Shown here one piece after another: positions 42,326 to 54,221 of a DNA stretch of 64,000 bases. Both the position numbers and the translations under genes were made by a program. How positions within the stretch are numbered: the first letter of the stretch is position 1; the number at the start of each line of letters is the position of its first letter. The stretch is taken from the NCBI GenBank assembly GCA_942159475.1, contig OW804098.1, positions 9,092,406-9,156,405 on the forward strand, read 5' to 3'. The notes below the pieces were generated by a model. It was not told the DNA's origin. It did no database searches and saw only the letters and a list, made by a program, of their open reading frames with translations. The DNA is from Sthenelais limicola (taxonomy: Eukaryota; Annelida; Polychaeta; Phyllodocida; Sigalionidae).

Positions 42326-42927
42326 ACTACAATACATTGACACAAACTACACAATAGTTTATCATCTGCACTGAATAGTGTTGGTCAATACAGTCTGTAG
42401 TAGAAATTAGCCCCTAACTTTTACTTAGGGGTCAGGTGATTCCCATTAACACTTTAAGTCTCAATCTCATCGTTTTCAGCACCCTTGAAAACCCCTATAT
42501 CAATTGAGAAAATAAAATAAACATTGATATTTTAAAAAATGGCCATAAGGCCCTGGACTATAGGGGTCAGGTGTTTCCCATTAACACTTTTAGCCTTAGT
42601 CTTAGCCTTGTGGTTAAGCTTATCGCTGTATGCGGTGAACTGCAACGCTCGAGGAATGTGGCTTTCTAGACAGGACTGAAAAGACATAAGATTATAACCA
42701 GTCCATGACAGGGTATCTTTATATAAGGAGTCGCCATGAAACCCCACTCAAGTAGCTATAGAATGTGTTACATCGACAAATTCAATTAACAACAAGTTTA
42801 TTGTAGTTGGTCTTCTTAAATTCAGGTGCGGAAAAGATCATTTGTTCTGGAAGTTTGAGTGGTTTCAGTATTTCCATATTGTTAGTTCTTATTAAGTTTC
42901 TATCAAACACAGAGCGTTTGCACACAA
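42326..42927. other. Spacer with a dispersed hairpin repeat
   Basis: 42580-42629 (AGCCTTAGTCTTAGCCTTGT...AAGCTTATCGCTG) is the reverse complement of part of 52637-52779. A related piece (GGGGTCAGGTG...CATTAACACTTT) lies at 42427-42457 and again at 42563-42590. No gene seen. Confidence 0.65.
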
Positions 42928-43162
42928 GGGTCAGATCTTCAGAAAATGTACAATTCGCCTTCACCAATCCTCTCAAATAACTCACATTTAAGACAGAAAT
43001 GAGCTTCAAAATGCAGTTTAACATAACAGAACTGATACTTTAAATCAATGCTATACCAAATATACTTAGACATACCCGGTACTCTTCTTTTTTCAGCTTA
43101 ATTTAGGAGAATTTCCTAAATGTTTAGATCTGGCAATTGCACATTTTCTGAAAATCTGACCC
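42928..43162 (-). mobile_element. GGGTCAG MITE, copy 34, subfamily B
   Basis: ACAA on both sides (42924-42927, 43163-43166). Confidence 0.93.
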
Positions 43163-43232
43163 ACAAGCGAATGCCCGTGTACTTAAAGTAGACACATCGG
43201 CGAACTTGATGATATTAATATGGTGGCCTTCT

Positions 43233-43467
43233 GGGTCAGATTTTTAGAAAATGTACAATTGGCAGCTGGACACATTTAGTAAATTCTGCTAAATTAGACT
43301 GCAATTTGGTCAATAATAGGCAAATTCGAGTATATTTGGCATTGCATTGATTCTAGCAATCTGTTTGGTTAGGTTGAACTGTATTTTGAACTTTATCTTC
43401 GTCTGAAATTTGGGTTATTTGAGAAGATTAGTAAAGTTGAATTGTACATTTTCTGAAAATCTGACCC
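43233..43467 (+). mobile_element. GGGTCAG MITE, copy 35, subfamily A
   Basis: TTCT on both sides. Confidence 0.93.
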
Positions 43468-44256
43468 TTCTATGTTTATCTCTAAATGAGAACGAATCAC
43501 TTAACCACTCGAGTTGTCACACTCAGATACAGTTTCTAGTCTATGTAGTCATAACAATGGAGTACTTCTCACAAATTTACAAAATAAAGAGTTGGCTGCG
43601 CTGTGGCGGGACAGATTTGTGGTGGGAGTTTGAATCAGAAAATGGCTAACTATTTCCTCAAACATCAATTGTTATATATTTCGAATTTGACACTCATGTA
43701 AATTAATTTGACTCCATAATAATTCCTTTGTCTATTGATTTTATTGCGTGTTGTGAGAAGAATCTTTTGTGAGAATCTTTTGAACGAGCAACGTACAATG
43801 ATGCATTGGGTGTTATTATATTTCGAGCAAATGGGCTTTTTAAAAAAACAAAGCTAACAGCTTACTGTAGTGGAAAGCTGCTGTTGTGTTGGTATTCCAC
43901 CTTTTTAAAACAATACCATTTCGAACTACTTATAACTTCTAGACGTTTTCTTTAATAGGGCTATCTAGGAAGACCTAATTTCAGAGGATTAGTTTCCTAT
44001 TAATGTATTTCATTATTAGCATGTCAGCATGTGAACAAAAGTCTTTATATATAAATAATTCAAGGGTGAGAGTTCCTTCTTCAATCCCATGTGTATACGA
44101 TGTATATACCACCATATATCTATTTGCAATACCTGCCTTTCTAAGTAAAGGACCCCGTGGTACTTCTATACAGCTCTGCCTAAAATACATTGCTATTTAT
44201 ATTCCACCTTGTCTGGGCCTGAGTACGTACGTTGTGAAAACATACAGTTGTACGGT
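43468..44256. other. AT-rich spacer, no supported gene
   Basis: Short frames on both strands overlap each other without domain, splice or codon support. Confidence 0.5.
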
Positions 44257-44490
44257 GAGTCAGATCGTCAGAAAATGTACAATTCGCCTTCACCAATCCT
44301 CTCAAATAACCCACATTTAAGACAGAAACGAGCTTCAAAATGCTGTTTAACATAACAGAACTGATACTTTAAATCAATGCGATACCAAATATACTCAGAT
44401 ATACCCGGTATTTTTCATTTTTCAGCCTCATTTAGGAGAATTTCCTAAATGTGTAGAGCTGCCAATTGTACATTTTCTGAAAATCTGCCC
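44257..44490 (-). mobile_element. GGGTCAG MITE, copy 36, subfamily B
   Basis: Mutated ends (GAGTCAGATCGTCAG, CTGCCCC). Target duplication no longer readable. Confidence 0.87.
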
Positions 44491-44760
44491 CATGTATGGT
44501 GAGTAGGCGGTGTTTGTTATGACGCAGTTCTCTGTTTACCAACACTGCACACACCTGGGAGGTGTAATTCCCATAGGAATAACACGTGTATATATATACA
44601 TATTCGTGAAAAGGTGTGACATAAAATTAACACAGAATTATCACATGCATCATTGTTAGTTCACGAAATCGTGTAGCAAATATTATCGCTACTGAGATGT
44701 GTTTCTATTTAAACCAGTGTTGACTTTAGAGAGATCGTTGTATCATTCTGTTATGCTCTT

Positions 44761-44995
44761 GGGTCAGATTTTCAGAAAATGTACAATTGGCAGCTGTACA
44801 CATTTGGTAAATTCTGCTAAATTAGACTGCAATTTGGTCAATACTAGGTAAATTCGAGTATATTCGGCATTGCATTGATTCTAGCAATCTGTTTGGTTAG
44901 GTTGAACTGTATTTTGAACTTTGTTTCTGTCTGAAATTTGGGTTATTTGAGAAGATTGGTGAAGGTGAATTGTACATTTTCTGAAAATCTGACCC
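44761..44995 (+). mobile_element. GGGTCAG MITE, copy 37, subfamily A
   Basis: Intact ends. Flanks TCTT / TGTT (one mismatch). Confidence 0.91.
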
Positions 44996-45379
44996 TGTTA
45001 TGTTTTTGCTTGTCTCCATTCCTTACAACCACTGATATTATTTCTAAGAATAATTAATGGATATCAATGGTACTACGAATATTAATTACGGTAAACTAAT
45101 TGTTGTTCATGTGAATGTGAAAGGGATAATGGTCTTTCATAGAAAATTCCTTGTCGTCCAAATGTCATTCTCCCCCACCAAGCTATATCCTGATAAAATG
45201 TGTAGAAATATCTTGGAAAAAGAAATAGGTATTTTTTAAAGAATCAGTGGATATTTCCTATAACATATCGATATTCTGACTTATTTGGGACAAAACAGTC
45301 TCCTCCCCGTCCTTAGAAAATAATAATGAAGATATTCTTAAAATGATAGCCAAAACAGAGGGACCGGAAAAGTTTACAT
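44996..45379. other. Spacer, no supported gene
   Basis: A 60-codon plus-strand frame at 45057-45239 has no supporting signal. Confidence 0.5.
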
Positions 45380-45589
45380 GGGTCAGATTTTCAGAAAATG
45401 TACAATTTACCTTCACAAATCCTCTCAAATAACCCAAATTCCAGACGAAAATAAAGTTCAAAATACAGTTCAACATAACCAAACAGATTGCTAGAATCAA
45501 TGCAATGCCGAATATACTCGAAACCTAATTTTGCAGAATTTACTAAATGAGTACAGCTGCCAATTGTACATTTTCTGAAAATCTGACCC
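45380..45589 (-). mobile_element. GGGTCAG MITE, copy 38, subfamily A, internal deletion
   Basis: ACAT on both sides. About 25 bases (the TTTACCTAGTATTGACC stretch) are missing. Confidence 0.92.
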
Positions 45590-45685
45590 ACATATTCATC
45601 ACAAGCCCGATAAAAGTCGATTGCCCATATCTCTTAACGATCATTATTATTTGAGCTTCTTTTATTAAAATACATATTACTAAAT

Positions 45686-45923
45686 GGGTGAGATTTTCAG
45701 AAAATGTACAATTGGCAGCTCTACACATGATTTAGTAAATTCTCCCAAAATAGGCTGAAAAATAATGAATACCGGGTATATTCGAGTATATTTGGTACTG
45801 CATTGATTTAAAGTATCAGTTCTGTTATGTTAAACTGCATTTTGAAGCTCATTTTTGTCTTGAATGTGGTTTATTTGAGAGGATTGGTGAAGGCGAATTG
45901 TACATTTTCTGAAAATCTGACCC
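45686..45923 (+). mobile_element. GGGTCAG MITE, copy 39, subfamily B
   Basis: AAAT on both sides. Left end GGGTGAG. Confidence 0.92.
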
Positions 45924-46733
45924 AAATGCAATTATATTTATCATGAAAATCGATTGATTTTTAAAATGGTGTTGAATACCGTGACGATATACAGTATATT
46001 GATCTGCAGTACGGTTGCGAACGGCTCTTGGTCACATGTATGTATTGTATGTATCAATTTTATTTCCAATTTACACGTACATTGATTCGGAAAAAGGGAA
46101 AGAAGCTATTATACAGCCTTCTATAAACATCCTTCTGGGAAATCTACATTTCTCAGGTCTTCCAGGCATCCCTGATAGTATGTTTGACCATGAGCATTTG
46201 TTAGATTGTAGTTTGCTTTTTCGAACCATTAAAACATCCTTAAATATTTACATTATTGATTTAGACATACAATATTTAGAATTTTAATTTTTGAATGTTA
46301 AGAAGTTTGGCGAAACATTACAAGCACCAAATAATTCCAACATTACCTATTCAGACAGTAGATATACCCCATGCGTATGGGCATATTTTACAAGTTATTT
46401 TACATTTGACTCTTATAACAGTATTACAGTAACAGCTCATTCCGTTTCTTCGTTGAAATAATCGGAATCTAAACCTAAAGGCATTGTGTACAAATGCAGT
46501 TGATGTTCTAGTAATTTTCAAGTTATGATATTTCGGTGGACTGAAGTGCAAGAGTTAAGGTATAGTTTGGCCATGGGCAAATTAATCTGAGGCGAGGAGG
46601 GAAGAACATATCGATATAGTTTGATCGTAAATTCTATAAAGATTGTTCATGTCAAAATGTTTGGATTGTACCAAACCCAATACATTCCTGTACGCACATG
46701 CCCCATAATAATCAATCACCCATATGGACATAT
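45924..46733. other. Spacer, no supported gene
   Basis: AT-rich. A 90-codon plus-strand frame (46015-46287) has no recognisable domain and no splice signals that fit neighbours. Confidence 0.5.
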
Positions 46734-47135
46734 GTGATATGTTTGAGGAAAATGAGTCATAAGTCGCAAAATATGGATTTTGAGATATGGCCATATTTGA
46801 AAAGATGAGATCAAGCCGATTCCAATGATAGTAAACAGTCTAATAATCTAATAAGTATTTCTAGATTGAAATGTTTCATATTTCCGTTTTTCAAAAAAAC
46901 TTTCCAATATTTCTGCGGGTCAATAAACAGTAAAGTAAGTAAATGTAGTCCATATGAGGACCTTTAAAACTAAAGGACATAGATTCTCCTGATATTTGAT
47001 ACATCGATTGATATAGCTATAAGTGATTAACCCCAACCAAATTAGAACATTCCAATAATGTGATCTTGTGAAAAAAAAATACTTTGTAAAATATCCATTT
47101 AGCGACTTATGCCTCATTTTCCTGAAACACATCCC
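46734..47135 (-). mobile_element. GTGATGTG MITE, reverse orientation
   Basis: Ends GTGATATGTTTGAGG and CCTGAAACACATCCC, flanked by ATAT on both sides. Inner order is reversed (GCAAAATATGGATTTTGAGA first). Confidence 0.92.
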
Positions 47136-47311
47136 ATATGTCTATATTTTCATTAATGCTGACCTAACACTAATTCCAATGCAATTACTACCCCCCCCCC
47201 CCTCCCTTTCATCATCATCACTTATCACCAACTAGAATGGAAGTTGATTGAATATGATTATTATGAAATGACACGTTTATTAAATGTGATAAACTTTATT
47301 TCAAATTTCAG

Positions 47312-47400
47312 GTGTGGAGGAAGACCGGGAATATCCCGAGCCACATTAATGGTGTGTCATAATATGCCATAAATATTAACCTCAATAAAGTTCGTTTAAC
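47312..47400 (+). other. Candidate terminal exon
   Basis: A good acceptor (TTATTTCAAATTTCAG ending 47311) is followed by a short open stretch and AATAAA at 47384-47389. No upstream partner exon was found on the plus strand, so the reading frame and gene are unknown. Confidence 0.25.
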
Positions 47401-47442
47401 AAAAAAATGAGTAGTGCAGCTAAGGGAAGAAGAACGGCATAT

Positions 47443-47677
47443 GGGTCAGATTTTCAGAAAATGTACAATTTGCAGTTCTAGACATTTAGTAAATTCTCCT
47501 AAATTAGGTTGAAAAATGATGAATACTGGGTACATCTGAGTATATTTGGTATCACATTGATTTAAAGTATAAGTTCTGTTATGTTAAACTGTATTTTGAA
47601 GCTCATTTTTGTCTTAAATGTGGTTTATTTGAGAGGATTGGTGAAGGCGAATTGTACATTTTCTGAATATCTGACCC
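47443..47677 (+). mobile_element. GGGTCAG MITE, copy 40, subfamily B
   Basis: Complete ends but flanks ATAT / TTGG do not match, so one flank was probably replaced after insertion. Confidence 0.9.
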
Positions 47678-48003
47678 TTGGATACATTTCTGATTGGTTG
47701 GACGTATAGGCAACGATTGTTTGCATTATTCATACCGCATCATACGATATACGCAATGAGTATACATGAGTATAGTACTACGTTAATCTCTATGTTTGAA
47801 TTGGCTTCAAAAGTCATTATAACAGCAAGCAATCGGTCGCGCATTTGAGCCTCGGTGCCAAATATTTCAAATACTTTCAAGACTTAAATAAATCCTTTCG
47901 GTGAAGAGGTCGATCTTGCATCACCCGTCCTTGGTAGGATCGTGGCGTTGTATTATAGACGTAATGGCGTGACGAGATTGAGTAACTGCTAGACACTTAG
48001 TGA
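47678..48003. other. Spacer, nothing recognised
   Basis: No frame, repeat family or RNA gene that I can support. Confidence 0.5.
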
Positions 48004-48283
48004 CTCTAGGCCCAGAGTTGAGAGAGTCCCTTCAAATGAAGGGAAAGCCTCTCGCCTCAGACCACAAAGTGCCATTACAAGTCCATTAAGACCGCAAAAT
48101 GTCATTACAATCCCATTAAAACGCCGAGTTCTAGGCGAAACAAATGATTAGCGAAGTAGGTGTCCAAGTACTGACATACCATTCTTATCTGATCTGAGGG
48201 TTTGGACCTAGAGTGTAGAGGTTTGGACCTAGAGTGTAGAGGTTTGGACCTAGAGATCTGTCGGTTAGGACCTAGAGTGTAGA
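48004..48283. mobile_element. CTAGGTCC element with tandemly repeated right end
   Basis: The uninterrupted copy at 48004-48212 starts CTCTAGGCCCAGAGTTGAGA and ends in TTTGGACCTAGAG. The right end is then repeated two to three more times as about 21-bp units (AGGTTTGGACCTAGAGTGT) to about 48283. Confidence 0.8.
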
Positions 48284-48711
48284 AAAATAAGATAAGTTAA
48301 AGCCACAAGTTCGGAAAAAGAAATTATCGGTACAAAATACGTACAAGATATAAAATTTAATTGTGTTTGATAGTTTGGGACGCACACTATTCATTCAAAC
48401 ACTGGTACTATAATATGCCAATGGTTGATGTTATCTGGTTTGAGTGAACTACATTTTAATTTGACAAATTAAAAGGTAATGCAGACTAAGTACACACAAT
48501 GGCTTACAATTTCTGTATAGATTACTAAAGCCATACATAATAAATCTGTATTAGTCCAATATTTACACGTTGCACTTAGTAGCTAATGTATTAATGATCC
48601 CAATTAATAATTCATAGTGTGATTTATATTGGATAGAACTTCGTTTATTTCCAAGACGAATTAGAAAATAAACAGTGTTGAATTCCTCATCGGATGTGTA
48701 GTCCTATACAT
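48284..48711. other. AT-rich spacer
   Basis: No supported features. Confidence 0.5.
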
Positions 48712-48946
48712 GGGTCAGATTTTCAGAAAATGTACAATTGGCAGATCAACACATTTAGTAAATTCTACTGAATTAGACCGGAAAATCGTCAATACTAGTT
48801 ATATCTGAGTATATTTAGTATTGCCTTGATTCAAACAATCTGTTAGGTTATGTTGAACTGCATTTTGAACCTGAGTTTTGTCCTTAATTTGGGATATTTG
48901 AGGGGATTGGTGAAGGTGAATTGTACATTTTCTGAAAATCTGACCC
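48712..48946 (+). mobile_element. GGGTCAG MITE, copy 41, mosaic of subfamilies
   Basis: ACAT on both sides. The interior mixes A traits (GTCAATACTAG, GGTTGAACTG-like) with B traits (TATATCTGAGTATATTT, ACTGCATTTTGAA). It is either an early intermediate or a recombinant. Confidence 0.92.
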
Positions 48947-49132
48947 ACATGTGAAATTACTCTTTCAATCTTCAATGTAGTGCGTAGTATTTTGGTACAT
49001 CAAGTCGGTGTACGTCTGCTGTCAGCACAACATATTATTAACATTTCAAGTAATTATTCGCGATGACAATTTCATGTTCGATTTCCGTCCTGTAACATTC
49101 TCTTTTTCCCCTGGCATCGCCATCAAGTGCAA

Positions 49133-49445
49133 AGGTCAAGTTTTCAGAAAATGTACAATTGGCCTTCACCAATCCTCTCAAATAACCCACATTTCAGACA
49201 AAAATAAGCTTCAAAATGCGGTTTAACATAACAGAACTGATACTTTAAAACAATGCGATACCAAACATACTCAGATATACCCGGTATTCATCATTTGTCA
49301 GCCTAATTTAGCTGAATGTCTGCCAATTGTACATTATCTGAAAATCTGACCCATATACCTAAAATATCATCATTTCTTTAGGAGTATTTAGCAGAAGTTA
49401 CTAAATATGTAGAGCTGCCAATTGTACATTTTCTGAAAATCTCAC
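49133..49445 (-). mobile_element. GGGTCAG MITE, copy 42, subfamily B, plus extra right-end piece
   Basis: 49133-49352 is a copy with a damaged outer end (AGGTCAAG) and an internal deletion before the right arm. A second right-end piece (about 49381-49445, ACTAAATATGTAGAGCTGCC to CTGAAAATCTCAC) follows after about 30 bases. Confidence 0.85.
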
Positions 49446-50575
49446 ATATACAGTATTTACATACCCTTTCCCGCCACGCACAAGTGTGCCGTTCAAGTAT
49501 AGTAGATCATGACTGTCGAGCCCCCCCCCCCCTGCCCCCCGCCCCCCCCCCTCCCCCCCCCCCGCCCGATAATTCCCTTCCATTCATAAAGCCCAACCCA
49601 GAAATAGAATTGAATCGTTGCCACCTGACCTTTACATCAACTTTTTGTTATGATTCAATAAACATGGCGCAGTTAATGTTACGTTGCGTATGCATGGCTA
49701 GCTTTGTTGTGCCTGATGCAATGCACTTGTCGTCTATGTATACAAGTGTTACAGAGACGTGAACATGTCCCATATAATATAATAATTATTGATTGTGTAT
49801 CAGCGGCGGCCATTGCATCAGATCCCTGCCGGCTGAAACGCATTAATAATCTCCAAGCAAGAAAGACAAAGGTTCATACAAAATTAGTAATAAAAAGAAA
49901 ATGCTGTTAAGATTAGGTGATCTTCCATAGAAAGGAAACGTCAGATCTTATACTAAATCATTTTACAACCTCACAATGATTTGCTTGATGTACCATTAAT
50001 CTTCCCTGTTATTTACAGGTTTTTGTTAAATAAAGATCCAATGTGGGACAAAATAAAAATAATCTCCAAGCAATAATTGATAACAACTGGTCATTTTTTG
50101 TAACTCGAATTTTCTTTTTCATACGTGCTGGTGTTATGTTTCCCCCATAGTTTGGGGTATTTCATAAACTTCCCATAATCATCAAAGTCGGATATTGTTA
50201 TCTATATTTACTATTTCCTTATATATGCCAACTTTTTGTCAATGCTCTGTTTGATAAATAAAAGGATATCATTATCATTATTTTTATATAATTTCCCTTT
50301 AAGGTTCTTGTGTTTCGTCTGTACCATACCATCGAGATGTTACTTGGTAGATTTTTATCATTAATTATTATCATTATTATTGATGAAATTAGATTTGACC
50401 TTCTTCTGTTTAACTATCTTCAGGGGAATGAAATATTAGTGAATCATTTAATGAATTAATGTTATTATTATCCTATAGTAAAAACCCATGCATGCAAGTT
50501 GTATATGAGAAAAGGCATAATGCAGAACCTTCGATTCACACATGAATAACTTTCGCTGAAACCAGATCCATATGT
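49446..50575. other. Spacer with a long C-tract
   Basis: 49521-49564 is almost pure C on the plus strand. A stretch at 50040-50280 ends GATAAATAAAAGGATATCATTATCATT, reminiscent of a retroelement tail, but no coding part is present. Confidence 0.5.
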
Positions 50576-50813
50576 GGGTCAAGTTTTCAGAAAATGTACA
50601 ATTCGCCTTCACCAATCCTCTCAAATAACCCACATTTAAGACAGAAATGAACTTCAAAATGCAGTTTAACACAACAGAAGTGATACTTTAAATCAATGCG
50701 AAACCAAATATACTCAGATATACCCAAAATTTATCAAATTGTTTTAGCAGAATTTAGTAGAAATTACTAAATATGTAGAGCTCCCAATTGTATATTTTAT
50801 GAAAATATGACCC
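50576..50813 (-). mobile_element. GGGTCAG MITE, copy 43, subfamily B
   Basis: Flanks ATGT / ATGG. Right arm diverged (TATATTTTATGAAAATATGA). Confidence 0.88.
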
Positions 50814-51681
50814 ATGGATGTGTCGAACTTATGTTCTAATGGACCAGAAAGACCTCTTCGACACGATTTCCACGTGATTGACGGTGTCACGTGTGGCATG
50901 ATTTGCGTGGGCTAAATGGTTTTCTACAAAAAGAAATCAAAACAGTGAAAGGTGATTAAATACAATATTTGATGCTTGCAACATGATTTCTTTAAATTAT
51001 AGGCGCATCTCGAATGAAGATCGTTTCTGGACAGTGCGGTATTTGATATTGGTTCATTATTGACGTGTGTGATATCCATGTCGGTGCACAACACCTGAGA
51101 GAGATCCATGGCATTCCCTCATTGCGTAATTGGGCGCAATCAATACTTGTCCAATTTCTCAACAGAAACAATACTCGTGGTTAGAAAGTGATTTTTCTCA
51201 CAAGAAATGGAATCTTAATGTTAGATGCACGTGATGTGGTAAGTGTCACTCGTGATCACTATTGTTTATGGCAGGGTAATTATAGAGCGGGAATTTCTCT
51301 CTGATGTTGAGGTGTGGAAGAAGGCATATTCCATTAGTTCCTCTTAATCAGTTCACATCCCCATAAAAAACAGCTGGCCTCCCCTCCCTCGACCCAATTT
51401 GGAGGAAGTTCCTCCTGTCTTAGATTTAATCCTCTCTCCTCTAAGCCAGGTCATGATAGCATATATCAAGTAGGCGACCTTTAATGGCACTTAAAATCAT
51501 AAAATGACGCCTAAATGACCAATGGATATATGGCCTTTCCTCCCCTTCCACCTACCCCTTCCCACTTCCCTCTAAAGGAAAGGAGCGCTAAACTATATTG
51601 TATCACACACACAGAATAGTCATTAGATGTTAAGTTTGGATTATTGGTTCAGACATTGTAGCAACAGATGTATACCTATAT
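50814..51681. other. Spacer with a decayed inverted-repeat element
   Basis: About 51290-51440 resembles the interior of the element at 2783-2980 (GAGGTGTGGAAGAAGGCATA, CCATTAGTTCCTCTTAATC). No gene seen. Confidence 0.55.
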
Positions 51682-51917
51682 GGGTCAGATTTTCACAAAA
51701 TGTACAATTGGCAGTTCTACACATTTAGTAATTTCTGCTAAATTCTGATAACAAAACGATAAATTTTGGGTATATCTGAGTATATTTGGTATCGCATTGG
51801 TTTAAAGTATCAGTTCTGTTATGTTAAACTGCATTTTGAAGCTCATTTCTGTCTTAAATGAGGGTTACTTGAGAGGATTGGTGAAGGCGAATTGTACATT
51901 TTCTGTAAATCTGACCC
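51682..51917 (+). mobile_element. GGGTCAG MITE, copy 44, subfamily B
   Basis: ATAT on both sides. Same internal variant as the copies at 5791 and 20941. Confidence 0.93.
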
Positions 51918-52390
51918 ATATTTCAGCTTAGTGAGACTCTATTTGCCGACTGTAACTACGCAAGGCTTTTTAAAAAATATAAATTTATGTATCATATCTA
52001 CTCATTATTTAACATGGCGTGCACGAATTTCACCATGCACACGTGAATATTGGACGGCACGGAAATATCAGTAGCTATTGATAATTATATGTCTGCATGT
52101 TCCACGAGGTAATATCTAATTAAGCATTTTTCGTGCGCGCCAAATTCCGCGTGGGTTATGTTCAATGTTTAGCAGCCAATTGTCTTTCTGATTGGTTTAA
52201 TTTATCTCGATTGATTGTTGTATGAAAGGAGCACCCCTCAATAACGTGTCAGATTTGCTGTGTGGCTCAACTTCTTTCTACTTCATTCTGAATGGAAATG
52301 AAACGTTGACCTTGACATTTACTTAGCATGAAGGTCAGAACGTTATGATACAATCCTGAGTGTGGCTGTTTCAGGACACTGGTCACTATT
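51918..52390. other. Spacer, nothing recognised
   Basis: No supported features. Confidence 0.5.
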
Positions 52391-52625
52391 GGGTCATATT
52401 TTCAGAAAATGTACAATTCGCCTTCACCAATCCTCTCAAATAAGCCAAATTTCAGACGAAAATAAAGTTCAAAATACAGTTCAACCTAACCAAACAAATT
52501 GCTAGAATCAATGCAATGCCGAATATACTCGAATTTACCTAATATTGACCAAATTGTATCCTAATTTAGCAGAATTTACTAAATGTATACAGCTGCCAAT
52601 TGTACATTTTCTGAAAATCTGACCC
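52391..52625 (-). mobile_element. GGGTCAG MITE, copy 45, subfamily A
   Basis: TATT on both sides. Confidence 0.93.
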
Positions 52626-52636
52626 TATTGCTTCTC

Positions 52637-52779
52637 TACCTCCACAGTCAGGTCCACACGGCCACATTCCTCGATTCCACATCCAGCGATAAGCTTAACC
52701 ACAAGGCTAAGACTAAGGCTAAAAGTGTTAATGACCCCCTAAGACTTAGGGGTCCAGAACTGCCTTCTGGACCTGACTG
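52637..52779. repeat. Dispersed hairpin repeat
   Basis: Ends ACAGTCAGGTCCA and TGGACCTGACTGT are perfect inverted repeats. It contains a second hairpin (CCCCTAAGACTTAGGGG) and a stretch shared in inverted orientation with 42580-42629. Coding potential across it is not conserved between copies. Confidence 0.7.
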
Positions 52780-52954
52780 TCCAAGCAATCACAGGGCATC
52801 GATCAATTATTAGCGACCGATATATTATGGGATCCAAAAAGACCCAAACACATTCTGATTCATATTTCGATTAAAAGTAGATAACAAAAAAGCTAACTCA
52901 CTCCTTCATTTCAGTCGTTATACATCGTATCATACAATTTTAGTGTGTATGTAT

Positions 52955-53188
52955 GGGTCAGATTTTCAGAAAATGTACAATTGGCAGCTCTACATTTTAG
53001 GAAATTCTCCTAAATGAGGCTGAAAAATGAAAAATACCGGGTATATCTGAGTATATTTAGTATCGCATTGATTTAAAGTATAAGTTCTGTTATGTTAAAC
53101 TGCATTTTGAAGTTAATTTTTGTATTAAATGTGGGTTATTTGAGAGGATTGGTGAAGGCGAATTGTACATTTTCTGAAAATCTTACCC
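52955..53188 (+). mobile_element. GGGTCAG MITE, copy 46, subfamily B
   Basis: Right end CTTACCC. Flanks do not give a clear duplication. Confidence 0.9.
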
Positions 53189-53421
53189 ATACACACTAAC
53201 ATTGTATAATAAGATAGCATTCCAGGGGCATATCACAGGCCCAGATCTCCAGGGACGACGAAGGGGAGAGTAATTACAAATTGATTATTTAGATTTGCTA
53301 TATTAATGTTTAGCCTGAACCCAGACAATGTACGTATACATGTCCTCGATAACAAGGGCGAGGCGACCCCCTGGAGTGATGCACCTTGTTACTTAGTACC
53401 ACGTGCTACAATGTGATACCT

Positions 53422-53657
53422 GGGTCAGATTTTCAGAAAATGTACAATTCACCTTCACCAATCCTCTCTAATAACCCACATTTAAGACAAAAATGAGCTT
53501 CAAAATGGAGTTTAACATAACAGAACTGATACTTTAAATGAATGCGATACCAAATATACTCAGATGTACCTGGTATTCATCATTTTTCAGCCTTATTTAG
53601 CGAAATTTCCGAAATGTGTAGCGCTGCCAATTGTACATTTTCTGAAAATCTGATACC
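53422..53657 (-). mobile_element. GGGTCAG MITE, copy 47, subfamily B
   Basis: Left flank ACCT. The outer right end has decayed to CTGATACC. Confidence 0.88.
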
Positions 53658-53931
53658 TTTACATATACCTCGCTTCAGTTGAACATTATATGGCTGTCTA
53701 AACATGAAGGAAATGCGATCTTTAGTTAGGTTCATTCGAAATGTTTCATACAAGGATAGGCTTGAGAAGGGTTCTAATCTAAGTTATATATTACGAATAA
53801 TTACAGTAATTATTAATAATTACTGGACTTCAAATTATAGATCTGGAATTTCTACTCTTCTATAAGTTAACTATATTATATATACGAAGAAATTATCTAC
53901 ACATGACGTGTCATGATGTTACACATTATTT

Positions 53932-54169
53932 GGGTCAGATTTTCAGAAAATGGACAATTCAACTTCGCCAATCTTCTCAAATAACCCAAATTTCAGACGA
54001 AAATAAAGTTCAAAATACAGTTCAACCAAACCAAACAGATTGCAGTTAGAATCAATGCAATGCCGAATATACTCGAATTTACCTTGTATTGACCAAATTG
54101 CAGCCTAATTTAGCAGAATTTACTAAATGTGTAGAGCTGCCAATTGTACATTTTCTGAAAATCTGACCC
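53932..54169 (-). mobile_element. GGGTCAG MITE, copy 48, subfamily A, rightmost copy
   Basis: ATTT on both sides. No further copy occurs between here and 64000. Confidence 0.93.
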
Positions 54170-54221
54170 ATTTACTTAATCTACACATTTCCCGTCTCCA
54201 CAAATCACTGTCCCTGACCAG

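Larger units (their letters stand above)
24907..42360. repeat. Segmental duplication, copy B, split by a LINE
   Basis: Copy B of the duplication starting at base 1, in direct orientation. Blocks 24907-29526 and 37949-42360 match A 1-4402 and 4404-9500. The interval 29527-37948 is the LINE and has no counterpart in A. B-only insertions are the GTGATGTG element at 25564-25976 and a small inverted-repeat element at 28974-29214. After 42360 the sequence no longer resembles what follows the gap in A. Confidence 0.93.

Noticed and set aside
41696..42374. 200-codon proline/histidine- or arginine-rich frames over the second array
   Set aside because: Same 15-bp unit effect; overlapping frames on both strands with no splice or start context.
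52583..52813. Frame with SDKLNHKAKTKAKSVN shared with 42532-42747
   Set aside because: Both are translations of one dispersed hairpin repeat; the frames diverge immediately outside the shared block.
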